Of a stretch of DNA of 54,513 nt, positions 9,388 through 18,903 are shown piece by piece; the stretch's first letter is position 1, and every line of letters begins with the position of its first letter. The DNA is taken from contig NVUB02000245.1 in NCBI GenBank assembly GCA_002401775.2, positions 1 to 54,513 on the forward strand. Reading direction: 5' to 3'. The translations under genes were made by a program, and so were the position numbers. A model generated the notes under the pieces. That model was given only the letters and a program-made list of their open reading frames with translations, was not told the origin of the DNA and ran no database searches. This DNA comes from Ectothiorhodospiraceae bacterium (GTDB taxonomy: Bacteria; Pseudomonadota; Gammaproteobacteria; SZUA-152).

Positions 9388-10197
9388 ATGTATAAAGGAA
9401 AAGTGGTTTCGGTCGTTATCCCTGCCCATAACGAAGAAAATGCCATCGGCGATATCGTCTCGCAATTATTAGACCTGTATGAGTTTGACTCAGCACGTAT
9501 CATTGATGAAGTTGTCGTTTGTGACAATAACTCGAGTGACAATACCGCTAAAATGGCCGCTAAAGCTGGGGCCAGAGTTGTCAGTCAAACACAAGCCGGT
9601 TATGGAATTGCCTGTTTAACGGCAATTGAGAACCTCAACCAGCCTGACATTGTGCTTTTTATTGACGGTGATCGTGCCTTTTACGAAAGACAATGTCTTT
9701 CTTTGCTGGAACCGATTGCTGCGGGCGCTGATCTTGTTATTGGGTCGCGTGAACTCGGCACTATTGAATCTGGGGCATTAACGACCCCCCAGCGTTTTGG
9801 TAATTGGCTAGCCTCAAAAATGGTTTATTTATTGTGGTCATATAACATTACTGATCTGGGACCATACCGCGCAATTAGTTCTCGCGCGTTACAGCAGCTT
9901 AATATGATCGATGAAAAATATGGCTGGACCGTTGAAATGCAGGTTAAGGCAATACAACACAATATGCACATAGTAGAGGTGCCTGTTGATACTCGAAAGC
10001 GCATTGGTGTCTCAAAGATCAGTGGCACTGTTCGCGGAAGCATCGGAGCAGCACATGGGATTATTGGTACGATTCTTAAATTGAGATGGAAACAACTGTT
10101 TCATAAACCGATGGGGCGAAATCAACGGGAGCGGAAACCGTTAATTGGAAACAACCGTCACCACAAAATCTTCAGCGTCACTCCTAAAACGCATTAA
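9388..10197 (+). CDS. GT2 family glycosyltransferase, polyprenyl-phosphate-sugar synthase-like
   Basis: The protein has 269 residues and a GTGAGG ribosome site. The GT-A fold is shown by VVSVVIPAHNEENAIG at the N terminus, VVVCDNNSSDNT near residue 50 and the metal-binding FIDGDRAF near residue 91. No trailing transmembrane domain is seen. The group resembles dolichyl-phosphate mannose/glucose synthases, which move a nucleotide-sugar onto a lipid phosphate at the cytosolic face. It lies 67 bp after the TVP38 fusion and 23 bp before the DUF547 gene, so it is probably co-transcribed. A link to the GT-C transferase at 4151-5512 is an inference. Confidence 0.8.
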   Translation: MYKGKVVSVVIPAHNEENAIGDIVSQLLDLYEFDSARIIDEVVVCDNNSSDNTAKMAAKAGARVVSQTQAGYGIACLTAIENLNQPDIVLFIDGDRAFYERQCLSLLEPIAAGADLVIGSRELGTIESGALTTPQRFGNWLASKMVYLLWSYNITDLGPYRAISSRALQQLNMIDEKYGWTVEMQVKAIQHNMHIVEVPVDTRKRIGVSKISGTVRGSIGAAHGIIGTILKLRWKQLFHKPMGRNQRERKPLIGNNRHHKIFSVTPKTH

Positions 10198-10220
10198 CTT
10201 TGAAAAAGGAATATTCTCCC

Positions 10221-11042
10221 ATGTTTAAAAAACTCAGTAAATTTGCCGTAGTCTTTGGTTTTTTAGTTTTCTCGGTGGCACAGGCTGCTCCTGATTCAAG
10301 TACACTTGAATTCTGGAAACCTCATGTAAAGACTAATACCTCGAGCATTGATCATTCAAAGTGGCAATTGATCCTGGACCGTTATTTGACACCAGGTGAT
10401 AATGGTAATATCAATCGGTTTTCATATTCACGAGTGTCAAATACAGACAAGGCTTTATTGTCGGGGTATCTGGATGACATGCAAGCATTGGACCCAAGAG
10501 GGTACAACCGGGCGGTTCAAAAAAGCTATTGGGTTAACCTTTACAATGCCTTAACCGTTGATTTGGTTCTTGATAATTACCCAACACCGTCCATCACAAA
10601 ACTGGGTGATAAATTTTTCAGCTTTGGTCCATGGGACGATAAAGTTGCCACAGTGAATGGCCAGGCTTTAACGCTCAATGATATTGAGCACGGTATTTTA
10701 CGCCCCATCTGGAAAGATAATAGAATTCATTACGCGGTAAATTGTGCAAGTTTCAGTTGTCCAAATTTGTCAAAAAATGCCTATAACGAGACCAACATGG
10801 ATTCATTATTATCCGAGGCAGCGCGAAATTATGTCAATCACCCCAGAGCGGTGGCGTTGACCGGCAGCACATTAACCGTGTCCAGCATCTATAAATGGTA
10901 TAAAGATGATTTTGGCGGCACAAACCAGTCATTGCTCGCACACCTTGTAGGGTATGCGGATGAGGGTTTAAAGGAAAAACTCAAAAATTATCAGGGTAAG
11001 ATTGAATATGACTATGACTGGGCTCTCAATGAACCTTCGTGA
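10221..11042 (+). CDS. Exported DUF547 protein
   Basis: The ATG at 10221 has an AAAGGA site 10 bases upstream and begins a typical signal peptide (MFKKLSKFAVVFGFLVFSVAQAA), giving 273 residues. A TTG at 10200 is a less likely start. The DUF547 core (PF04784) is recognised from YWVNLYNALTVDLVL, the conserved IHYAVNCASFSCPNL and YKDDFGG. The paired cysteines in NCASFSCP are conserved in the family. The function is unknown. DUF547 genes often sit beside TVP38 and glycosyltransferase genes, as here. It is the last gene of the plus-strand cluster. Confidence 0.85.
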   Translation: MFKKLSKFAVVFGFLVFSVAQAAPDSSTLEFWKPHVKTNTSSIDHSKWQLILDRYLTPGDNGNINRFSYSRVSNTDKALLSGYLDDMQALDPRGYNRAVQKSYWVNLYNALTVDLVLDNYPTPSITKLGDKFFSFGPWDDKVATVNGQALTLNDIEHGILRPIWKDNRIHYAVNCASFSCPNLSKNAYNETNMDSLLSEAARNYVNHPRAVALTGSTLTVSSIYKWYKDDFGGTNQSLLAHLVGYADEGLKEKLKNYQGKIEYDYDWALNEPS

Positions 11043-11177
11043 GACTTAGTTTGTATGCACAGCTCATAAGCCACAGTACACAAATCACGGTACACAAACC
11101 ACAGTTTGTCGATGATCGGTGAACTCTGGCGGACTTTCCATTATAGTAGTGCATTCGGGAATGTTTAATGAGTAATA

Positions 11178-12401
11178 ATGACGATAATGGAAATTGCCAT
11201 CATTGGTGGTGGCGCAGCGGGTTTTTTTTCGGCCATTTGTGCAAAAGAAAATCACCCCAAAGCGAATGTCACTCTATATGAAAAAACCAGGCGGGTATTA
11301 ACTAAAGTAAAAGTGTCGGGCGGTGGGCGATGCAATGTCACCAATGCTTGCTCGTCCATTAATGAACTCAGCCAATGTTACCCTAGAGGTGGAAAGGCCT
11401 TGAAAAAGGCCTTTCGTACTTTTAGTACTACACAGACGATGGACTGGTTTGAATCTCGAGGTGTTCCACTGACTGTTCAGGATGATGACTGTGTATTTCC
11501 GGTCTCTCAGGATTCACAAAGCATTATCGACTGTCTTGTTAATGAAGCAAAGCATCTAAAAGTAGGCATTAAGATCCGTTATGGGGTGAAATCTATAAAT
11601 CCCGTTGGTGAGCAATTGCAATTGTGTTTTGTCCCTGAAGACAGCTCACCAAAAATGTTTGACAAGGTCATTGTAACGACCGGCGGCTCTCCTAAGCGAC
11701 ACGGACTTCAGTGGCTTGAAAATTTGGGCCATGAAATTGAAGACCCTGTACCCTCATTATTTACCTTTAATATGCCCAATGAATCCGTCACTGAATTGAT
11801 GGGCATTGTAGTGGAAAGTACTCTGGTGAATATTCAGGGTACCAAACTTAAGTCTGAAGGGCCTCTGTTGGTGACCCATTGGGGTATGAGTGGGCCAGCG
11901 ATTCTAAAATTATCGGCATTTGGTGCGCGATGGCTCAGTGAATGCGACTATACCTGTAAATTACAAGTTAACTGGGTGAGTGAGAAAAATCATCATGTGG
12001 TGATGAAGGACCTTGCCAGCATTGTTGATTCCCACCCCCAAAAAATACTGTCCAGTATTCGACCCTATTCACTGCCGGACAGATTGTGGCGATATCTGCT
12101 GGATAAATGTGGCTTGCCTGTTCAGAAAAAATGGGCTGAGCTGGGTAACAAGGGGCTGAATAAACTGGTGGGTGTGTTGACTAACGATATTTATTCCGTC
12201 AGCGGAAAAACCACCTTCAAGGAAGAGTTTGTGACCTGCGGTGGTGTGAGTCTTAACAGCATTGATTTTACCACCATGCAAAGTCGGGTCTGTAAAAATG
12301 TGTTTTTTGCAGGTGAAATTATTGATATCGATGGCATAACTGGTGGTTTTAACTTTCAGGCAGCCTGGACTACGGCCTATATTGCAGGCAAGTTACAGTA
12401 A
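11178..12401 (+). CDS. HI0933/BaiN-family FAD-dependent oxidoreductase
   Basis: The protein of 407 residues belongs to PF03486 (HI0933/YhiN/BaiN group), soluble flavoproteins of uncertain physiological substrate. The N-terminal dinucleotide fold EIAIIGGGAAGFFSA is followed by the family signature KVKVSGGGRCNVTNA near residue 45. The C-terminal FAD contact reads FFAGEIIDIDGITGGFNFQ near residue 375. GGVSLNSIDFTTMQS is also typical of the family. An alternative ATG lies at 11187. No strong ribosome site is seen for either. It is 135 bp after the DUF547 gene and probably has its own promoter. Confidence 0.88.
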   Translation: MTIMEIAIIGGGAAGFFSAICAKENHPKANVTLYEKTRRVLTKVKVSGGGRCNVTNACSSINELSQCYPRGGKALKKAFRTFSTTQTMDWFESRGVPLTVQDDDCVFPVSQDSQSIIDCLVNEAKHLKVGIKIRYGVKSINPVGEQLQLCFVPEDSSPKMFDKVIVTTGGSPKRHGLQWLENLGHEIEDPVPSLFTFNMPNESVTELMGIVVESTLVNIQGTKLKSEGPLLVTHWGMSGPAILKLSAFGARWLSECDYTCKLQVNWVSEKNHHVVMKDLASIVDSHPQKILSSIRPYSLPDRLWRYLLDKCGLPVQKKWAELGNKGLNKLVGVLTNDIYSVSGKTTFKEEFVTCGGVSLNSIDFTTMQSRVCKNVFFAGEIIDIDGITGGFNFQAAWTTAYIAGKLQ

Positions 12402-13034
12402 CCTTATCGTTGCTCAATCGAGTGTAAAAAGTGATAAATAAGCGACCGGGAAAGTGAAAAACGGTCATTATTTGTCTGTTTCTCGAATTCACTGCGGGTG
12501 ATATCCAGAAATACGTTAACTGTCGGATTGAAAATGTGCCAATCTGAAGGGAAGTGGTGCAGTTGCTTATAATTTGAGGCACGCGTACTCCTTAATAAAT
12601 GAATCCCTGTAAGCTCGTCAGCGACATCCATGTCGCTGACGGCCTCAAATCATAAGCAACCGCACCACTTCTGAGGCATGTTCAAAGTACTCTATTTTAT
12701 GCAACGTTAGGGTTAACTGGCAGTAAGCTCACGATTTCTCCAACAAACGGTGTTTGAGTACATTAGTGGTGAATTACTGGTTGCGTTACCTACTAATAAA
12801 CCAGTAGAGAAGGATGCCAGTAGTAATATTACTGTTGTATAAACCGAGTGTAAAAAGCGATAAATAGGTGACCAGGAAAGTGAAAACCAGTCATTATGGG
12901 TCTGTTTCTGGGCATGTTTATAATGCGCATACTTTATGCAACGTTAGCGTTAATACACCGTATTACACAAAGCGGTGTTTCTATTTAGTCGCGACTGTTG
13001 GACAATCGGCGTCATTTAATAAGCGACGGTTGCT
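12402..13034. repeat. Repeat-rich intergenic region: inverted family A copy and fragments
   Basis: A full-length family A element occupies about 12410-12640 in reverse orientation. At its outer edge an 11-bp perfect palindrome (GTCAGCGACAT/ATGTCGCTGAC, 12616-12639) flanks it. A short fragment repeats at 12644-12676, and a further end fragment lies at 12841-12908. The motif 'TTTATGCAACGTTAG' appears twice (about 12696 and 12940). No credible gene is present. Confidence 0.75.
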
Positions 13035-14333
13035 GTGAAACTTCATCCCCTGAATAAATCTATTGTTGCCTGGGCTTTGTATGACTGGGCAAATTCCGCT
13101 TTTGCCACAACGGTTATGGCTGGTTTTTTTCCGATATTCTTTAAGCAATATTGGAGTACGGGTGTTTCCAGCACAGAAAGTACCTTTTATCTTGGCGTGG
13201 GTAATTCTGTGGCGAGTTTGGTCATTGTTCTGGCAGCCCCCTTGTTAGGCGCAATAGCCGACCAGGGTGGGCTACGTCGGCGGCTTTTAATGTTGTTTGC
13301 CGGCACAGGAGTGGTCGCAACGGCGGCGCTTTATGGTGTCGCCCAGGGGGAATGGCTGGCGGCGTTGGTGTTATTTGTGACGGCGACCATTGGTTTTATG
13401 GGCGCGAATATTTTTTATGATGCGCTGTTGATAACCGTCGCTAAAGAATCGCAATGGGATTTTATTTCAGCACTGGGGTATGCGTTGGGCTACCTGGGGG
13501 GTGGCTTACTGTTTGCCGTGAATGTGGCGATGACCTTATCTCCTGAAAGCTTTGGTTTGCAGTCAGCTTCCGAAGCTGTACGACTTTCGTTTATTTCAGT
13601 GGCTATCTGGTGGGCGGTGTTTTCGCTTCCGTTATTTTTATGGGTTAAAGAAAAACCCGCTAACCAGGACAAATTAGACGCCGTTTCCCCTTGGAGGGTG
13701 GTACAGGCGGGATACCAGCAATTAATTAAAACCTTTCATCAATTGCGTCAATTTCGGTTGGTGGTGCTATTTCTTGTTGCCTACTGGTTGTACATAGACG
13801 GTGTTGACACCATTGTGCGCATGGCGGTGGATTATGGTTTGTCTATTGGTTTACAGCAGGAAGACTTAATTACAGCGTTGTTGATTACGCAATTCGTCGG
13901 CCTGCCGTCGACCATTGCTTTTGGCTGGATGGCACAGCGATATGGTGCCGAGGGAGAGGGAGCCAAAAAGGGTATTTTATTGGCGCTGGGGGTCTATGTG
14001 CTGGCGACCATGGGTGCTTTTTTTATGGACAGCAGCGCAGAATTTTATGCATTGGCCATTACGATAGGTTTGGTGCAAGGCGGGGTACAAGCGTTGAGTC
14101 GTTCGTATTATGCGCGACTTATTCCTAAGGGCAAGTCAACAGAGTTTTTTGGTTTTTACAATATGTTGGGCAAGTTTGCCGCAGTGTTGGGGCCTTTAAT
14201 GGTGGGTGTGATAAGTCTGGCCAGTGGTAGCCATCGCTGGGGTATGCTGTCGATAGTGTTGTTATTGGTATTGGGTGGTTGGGTTTTGACAAAGGTAGAT
14301 TACCCATCGGCGAATGCAGTCAATAAGCCCTGA
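13035..14333 (+). CDS. UMF1-family MFS transporter
   Basis: The protein has 432 residues, begins at a GTG and has about twelve membrane helices. The opening VAWALYDWANSAFATTVMAG is the hallmark of the UMF1/Atg22-like branch of the major facilitator superfamily. The inner GLVQGGVQALSRSYYARLIP near residue 350 is also typical. In yeast Atg22 exports amino acids from the vacuole, but the bacterial substrates are unknown. The gene follows the repeat-rich gap and appears monocistronic. The ribosome site is weak (GCGACGG upstream). Confidence 0.88.
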   Translation: MKLHPLNKSIVAWALYDWANSAFATTVMAGFFPIFFKQYWSTGVSSTESTFYLGVGNSVASLVIVLAAPLLGAIADQGGLRRRLLMLFAGTGVVATAALYGVAQGEWLAALVLFVTATIGFMGANIFYDALLITVAKESQWDFISALGYALGYLGGGLLFAVNVAMTLSPESFGLQSASEAVRLSFISVAIWWAVFSLPLFLWVKEKPANQDKLDAVSPWRVVQAGYQQLIKTFHQLRQFRLVVLFLVAYWLYIDGVDTIVRMAVDYGLSIGLQQEDLITALLITQFVGLPSTIAFGWMAQRYGAEGEGAKKGILLALGVYVLATMGAFFMDSSAEFYALAITIGLVQGGVQALSRSYYARLIPKGKSTEFFGFYNMLGKFAAVLGPLMVGVISLASGSHRWGMLSIVLLLVLGGWVLTKVDYPSANAVNKP

Positions 14334-14525
14334 AAGCCAATGAAGGTTTAACATCGTCGCTCTCAAGCTTATTTTATGTGCGTCGATGAGGGGTATGTGG
14401 TTGAACTTTGTGAGAAGGTTCCGGCATTTGTGTGTGTGCTCTGATATGCTGCCATTACCGTCTGAAAAACACTAACTGATTGATTAACCGGGTAATTGCG
14501 TGCCACTCGCTGAAGAAATACCATC

Positions 14526-17072
14526 ATGATGCTGTTGTTTGCCAAGCATCGCTGGTGGACGCTGTTATTGGGCTTGAGTCTGCTGGGCTGGAGTTTTATG
14601 CCGGGTGCCCAGCAATTGGAATTCGCGCTATACACCCGCATGGCACAATTAATGCCGGTAATGAAGGCGCCGGATAATGTCGTTGTGATCACGTTGGGTG
14701 ATGATAGTGCTTACCTCAACAATGCTTACGTAAAGAGTCGCGATGCAACCCATTCTGATTCACTCAGGCAAGCTGCTCATCATTTTTATTCCTATGAACA
14801 ATTAGCGGCAGTATTGCAGTACTTAGGAAAAGCCAAAGTGGCCGCCGTGGGGGTTACGGTGCCTCTGGATACTTTGCAGACCCGCATTGACAGTAAAGCA
14901 CTTTCTCAACTTCAACAACGCCTCGTTTCACCCGGTGACGCCGCGATTTTGCAACAATTAGATCCCGATTCGACTTTGCGGTCTGCGTTGCAGAATTTTC
15001 CGGAAGCGGTGCTGGCAACGTCCTCGGTAACTGAACTCATTGCAGGGCCGGGAGGATTGCTAAATGTAGAGGCGCCAGAAAACACGCTGGCATTAGTCTT
15101 ACCACTCTTGTTACCCCCTGAATTGCATGATGTGTCCGTGGCGGCCTCAGCGGTTTCTGCTCCGTTGCCGATATTTTCGGAGAGTGTCAGTAGCGCGTTG
15201 TTTGCCGATGACCACAGCACCGTGAGAGCCGCAGCGCCATTGGCCTTGTCGGTTACCCGAACGGCAAAAAACCAGAATGAATATGGTCAATTTTTGCCCA
15301 GCTTTGAATTGCTGCTCGCGGCCCGGGCACTGCGGGTACCCATGGACAGTATTAGCGTGCATCCGGGACAAGGCGTGATGTTGGGTACGGTCTGGTATGA
15401 CGCAGATGCCGGGTTACGAATTTACCCACGTGTACGTGATGTATCACAACCTATAACGGTTCTGTCGGCGCACCATGTGCTGGAAGATGCCGCCGTGCGA
15501 AAACAGTTACGTGGCAAAACCGTCATTGTGGGGTTAGCCAATGGGCCGTTGTCACTGCTCGTTGACGTGCCAGGGGGGGGTAATAGCACGGGGTTGCAAT
15601 GGTCGGCACAGGTCGTTAACGCCGTTATTAATGAATCTTTTATCCGCGTTCCCTATTGGTCCTTAGGGGTGCAACGTGGGGCGTTGGTTGTCATCATTTT
15701 ATACTTATTGTTGTTACCCATACGCCTGCGCGGCAATTTGGGTTTAGCGATGGGCGTTGGTGTCGGTTTTGTTATGCTCAATACCAGTTTGTTATTAATG
15801 ATTGTGCAAAACACCTGGTTACCTTTGGCGTTGCCGGTATTGTTGTTACTGTCCGGACAAGTTCTGTTGAGACTGCATCATTGGGTGAACTGTCATCATT
15901 TTGGTTTGGTGGCGGATCGAGACGCTGCATTGGTGGAACTATCTACAAACCTGCGGACTCAGGGTCAGTTTGACCGGGCTTTTGAAAAACTTGGGGCCTG
16001 TGTGGCCAGCCCACCATTGCGTGAAGCACTGTATCAACTGGCGCTGGATTTTGAGCGCCGTCGTCAGTTCAGTAAGGCACTGGCGGCTTATGACATTATT
16101 GCAAAGCAGGATGATAATTTCCGGGATATTCGTGAACGCCGGGCGCGCCATCAGCGTGTGCCCGAATCACCTCGGGCAAGTTCTTTAGCGTCCACCACGA
16201 TTTCTTATGCATCCACCAAGCTGGTTGTGGACGACCCAAACGTAGAACGTCCGCTGTTGGGCCGTTATGAAATTGAAAGTGAGTTGGGTCGTGGTGCCAT
16301 GGGCACTGTGTATCTGGGGCGCGATCCACGTATTGGCCGTACCGTCGCGATAAAAACCATGGCGCTCACGGAAGAGTTCGAAAGTGAGCAACTGGAAGAG
16401 GTTCGCCGCCGTTTTTTTCAGGAAGCCGAAACCGCCGGGCGTCTTAACCACCCCAGTATTGTTACCGTTTATGATGTGGGCGAAGAACATGACCTAGCCT
16501 ATATTGCCATGGATTACATAACAGGTAATAGTCTGGAAAAGCACATTCGTACCGATGAGTTGTTGAGCATTGAGCAAGTGTTCTCCATTGGCATTCAGGT
16601 TGCCGAGGCTTTGGGGTATGCCCATGAGCAAAAAGTAGTACACCGGGATGTGAAACCCGGTAACATTATCTTTGATGCGGCCAAGAGCCAGTTAAAGGTG
16701 ACGGATTTTGGTATTGCCTGCCTAACGGATAATAGTAAAACACGGACGGGCACGGTGCTCGGCAGTCCATTTTATATGTCACCTGAACAGATCGCGGGTA
16801 AAAAAGTTGATGGGCGTTCAGACCTGTTTTCCCTTGGCGTTACCTTGTATCAATTATTTACCGGATATCTGCCCTTTGAAGGGGATTCGCTCACCAGCCT
16901 GATGTATCAAATTACCCACGAAAAGCCCAAAGGCATCCGTAAATTACGACCAGAGTTACCTACTTGCATGACACGGTTAATTAACAAGGCCTTGGAAAAA
17001 GAAACAGACAAGCGATTTGCCACTGGACAGGCAATGGCCGACGCTATTAAACGCTGTTATGAACAGATATGA
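14526..17072 (+). CDS. CHASE2-domain transmembrane Ser/Thr protein kinase
   Basis: The protein has 848 residues. A hydrophobic anchor at about residues 8-28 leads into an extracytoplasmic CHASE2 sensor domain (to about residue 375). Two or three membrane helices follow at about 380-450, with a short TPR-like stretch near 470-540. The Hanks-type kinase domain starts near residue 580. Visible kinase motifs are GRGAMGTVYLG, VAIK, HRDVKPGN (catalytic loop, near 706), DFGIA, and GSPFYMSPEQ after the activation segment. All key catalytic residues are present. It is followed by PP2C and FHA genes, so it likely initiates a reversible phosphothreonine circuit responding to an envelope signal. Confidence 0.93.
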   Translation: MMLLFAKHRWWTLLLGLSLLGWSFMPGAQQLEFALYTRMAQLMPVMKAPDNVVVITLGDDSAYLNNAYVKSRDATHSDSLRQAAHHFYSYEQLAAVLQYLGKAKVAAVGVTVPLDTLQTRIDSKALSQLQQRLVSPGDAAILQQLDPDSTLRSALQNFPEAVLATSSVTELIAGPGGLLNVEAPENTLALVLPLLLPPELHDVSVAASAVSAPLPIFSESVSSALFADDHSTVRAAAPLALSVTRTAKNQNEYGQFLPSFELLLAARALRVPMDSISVHPGQGVMLGTVWYDADAGLRIYPRVRDVSQPITVLSAHHVLEDAAVRKQLRGKTVIVGLANGPLSLLVDVPGGGNSTGLQWSAQVVNAVINESFIRVPYWSLGVQRGALVVIILYLLLLPIRLRGNLGLAMGVGVGFVMLNTSLLLMIVQNTWLPLALPVLLLLSGQVLLRLHHWVNCHHFGLVADRDAALVELSTNLRTQGQFDRAFEKLGACVASPPLREALYQLALDFERRRQFSKALAAYDIIAKQDDNFRDIRERRARHQRVPESPRASSLASTTISYASTKLVVDDPNVERPLLGRYEIESELGRGAMGTVYLGRDPRIGRTVAIKTMALTEEFESEQLEEVRRRFFQEAETAGRLNHPSIVTVYDVGEEHDLAYIAMDYITGNSLEKHIRTDELLSIEQVFSIGIQVAEALGYAHEQKVVHRDVKPGNIIFDAAKSQLKVTDFGIACLTDNSKTRTGTVLGSPFYMSPEQIAGKKVDGRSDLFSLGVTLYQLFTGYLPFEGDSLTSLMYQITHEKPKGIRKLRPELPTCMTRLINKALEKETDKRFATGQAMADAIKRCYEQI

Positions 17073-17201
17073 ACAATGGTTAACGCAACGGCGTCAGACA
17101 GGAATGCCCCGCCATTAACCGAAAATATTCCAAAGACTTACTATAAAGACCTATTTAAATAACGTAAAAAATAAGCCAATGAACCGAAATGGGGTAAGCG
17201 C

Positions 17202-18086
17202 ATGTCTGCAAACTCAATGAAAGGAATGCCAGGTAGTTCTTTGCCAGATAGTTCCTTGCCGGGTAGTTCCTTGCCAGGTAGTTCCCCGCCAAGTAGTTCC
17301 CTGTCTCGCAGTACCCTGCCACAGTTCAATGTGACAATTCAAGGCTTGACGGACACAGGCCGGGCCAGAAGCCATAATGAAGATGCCATCAGTTGGAATG
17401 CTGAATCAGGGCTTGCGCTGCTAGCCGATGGCATGGGTGGTCATAATGCTGGGGATGTCGCCAGTCGAATGTGCATTGAACAATTGACGGAGCTGTTAAT
17501 ACCCGCACTCGGTAAAGCCTTGCGATTAACGCCGAATAAAGGCAAAAGTAAACATGCCACCCTGGTGTATCGGGCCGTGAGCAAGGCTAATGCGGCTATT
17601 TTTACAGAAGCCAGTGTGAATGCTGATCGCCAGGGCATGGGGACTACACTGGCAATGGTATTGTTTTATAATGATAAAGTCGTTGTGGCCCATGTCGGAG
17701 ACTCGCGTGTCTATCGACTGCGGGGTCGGCAACTAGAACAGATTACCGCAGACCATTCATTGGTGCGTGAATTACTGGAGAAGGGGGTTATCTCTGCTGA
17801 GGAAGTTGAAAATAACCCGTATAGTCACGTTATTACCAAGGCCGTGGGTAACCGGGATAAAGTGGTCGCCGAAGTGCAGGAGCTGGATGCCGAGCCGGGA
17901 GACGTCTTCCTGTTGTGCTCCGATGGGCTTACGGATTTAGTGGATGATGCCGCTATTGAAGACACACTGGTTGCCGCCGCGGGTAACTGGGCTTCGGCGG
18001 CACAACACCTGATAGACCTTGCCAACCATCAAGGTGGGAAGGACAATATATCCGCCGTAGTGGCTGCCTTGGGTGGGCCACGCTGA
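17202..18086 (+). CDS. PP2C-type Ser/Thr protein phosphatase
   Basis: The protein has 294 residues. After a low-complexity N-terminal tail it shows all PP2C metal-site motifs: TGRARSHNEDA, LLADGMGGHNAGDVAS, GMGTTL, VVAHVGDSRVYRLR, LLCSDGLTDLV and DNISAVV. It would dephosphorylate targets of the adjacent kinase. The first 35 residues are built of five-residue SSLPG-like units encoded by 15-bp repeats (17231-17305), a disordered tail that could vary in length. The gene starts 130 bp after the kinase and reads in the same direction. Confidence 0.93.
   Translation: MSANSMKGMPGSSLPDSSLPGSSLPGSSPPSSSLSRSTLPQFNVTIQGLTDTGRARSHNEDAISWNAESGLALLADGMGGHNAGDVASRMCIEQLTELLIPALGKALRLTPNKGKSKHATLVYRAVSKANAAIFTEASVNADRQGMGTTLAMVLFYNDKVVVAHVGDSRVYRLRGRQLEQITADHSLVRELLEKGVISAEEVENNPYSHVITKAVGNRDKVVAEVQELDAEPGDVFLLCSDGLTDLVDDAAIEDTLVAAAGNWASAAQHLIDLANHQGGKDNISAVVAALGGPR
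17231..17305 (+). repeat. In-frame 15-bp tandem repeat in the phosphatase N terminus
   Basis: Five imperfect units of the type GGTAGTTCCTTGCCA encode the SSLPG/SSLPD/SSPPS tail of the PP2C protein. The unit is a multiple of three, so copy-number change keeps the frame. Confidence 0.85.
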
Positions 18087-18191
18087 AGATGTTATTCATG
18101 AGTACCAATGGTACGCATTAGTATGTCCAGACCAAAAAATTACATTGTGCATCAGTCTTTATATCGATAAGATTTTATGAGGTTTACTACC

Positions 18192-18542
18192 ATGCCTAAA
18201 CTTGTACACAGCCGTGACGGCCAGTTTATAGAAGACATTGAATTGAAAGAAGGCCGTTGGCTCATCGGTCGTAGGCCAGAATGCGATATTCGGGTGGATG
18301 ATGAAACCGTGAGCGGTAAACATGCGCTTTTAACGGCCACCAGCAGCGTCTATATGGAAGGACTTCTGGACATCCACATCGAAGACAAGGGCAGTACCAA
18401 CGGCACCACCGTCAATGGTAAAAAAGTTAAACGCCACATGTTAAAACACGGTGAGATTTTGAAAATTGGCGAGCATGAATTTGCAATGGTAGACGAAGCA
18501 ACACGAGGTTTTGAAACCACCACAGTGGTTCTTCCGGATTAA
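18192..18542 (+). CDS. FHA-domain protein
   Basis: The ATG at 18192 has an ATGAGG site 9 bases upstream and is preferred to the in-frame ATG at 18177, which overlaps that site. The 116-residue product is almost entirely one forkhead-associated domain: LIGRRPECDIRVDD, VSGKHALL, then DKGSTNGTTVNGKKV. The Arg, Ser-x-x-His and Asn residues that bind phosphothreonine are present. As the third gene after the kinase and phosphatase it is the likely reader of the phosphorylation signal or a kinase substrate adaptor. Confidence 0.92.
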   Translation: MPKLVHSRDGQFIEDIELKEGRWLIGRRPECDIRVDDETVSGKHALLTATSSVYMEGLLDIHIEDKGSTNGTTVNGKKVKRHMLKHGEILKIGEHEFAMVDEATRGFETTTVVLPD

Positions 18543-18903
18543 GACAAGTGCTGAGTGCTAAGGGCTGAATCCACTCCAATATCCGATCACATAACCATTC
18601 GTTTTTGGTAGGTCAGGTTACGCAGTTACCTGACGGCTGAAGGCGGTAATATCAACCTGAATTGTGTTCTGCGTAGGCGGTGGCTTTGTGATTTTTTTAG
18701 GGACGGCTAAGGACTGAATACTAAGGAAACAACGCATTTTTTTACCGCGTTGCTGATGCCACGTATTCCTTGTTACTAGTACCTTGTTACTAGTATCTTG
18801 TTGCTACGTCAGTCACCACTATTCAACCTTAAGGTTAATAAACGTTCCTTATTGAAATAAGAAAATCTATTAATTCAATCAATGAGCGAAATTGAAATAA
18901 AGA
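18543..18903. repeat. Intergenic region with palindrome and 14-bp tandem repeats
   Basis: It holds a 23-bp dispersed palindrome at 18612-18634 (GTCAGGT-N9-ACCTGAC, family B hallmark). It also holds two perfect copies plus a partial third of CCTTGTTACTAGTA (18768-18795, then 18796 on). No gene or clear terminator is seen. Confidence 0.7.

Noticed and set aside
12690-12960. CAACGTTAGGGTTAAC-like motifs that look like integron attC core sites
   Set aside because: The inverse partner core and the long imperfect attC stem are missing, there is no gene-cassette order and no integrase.
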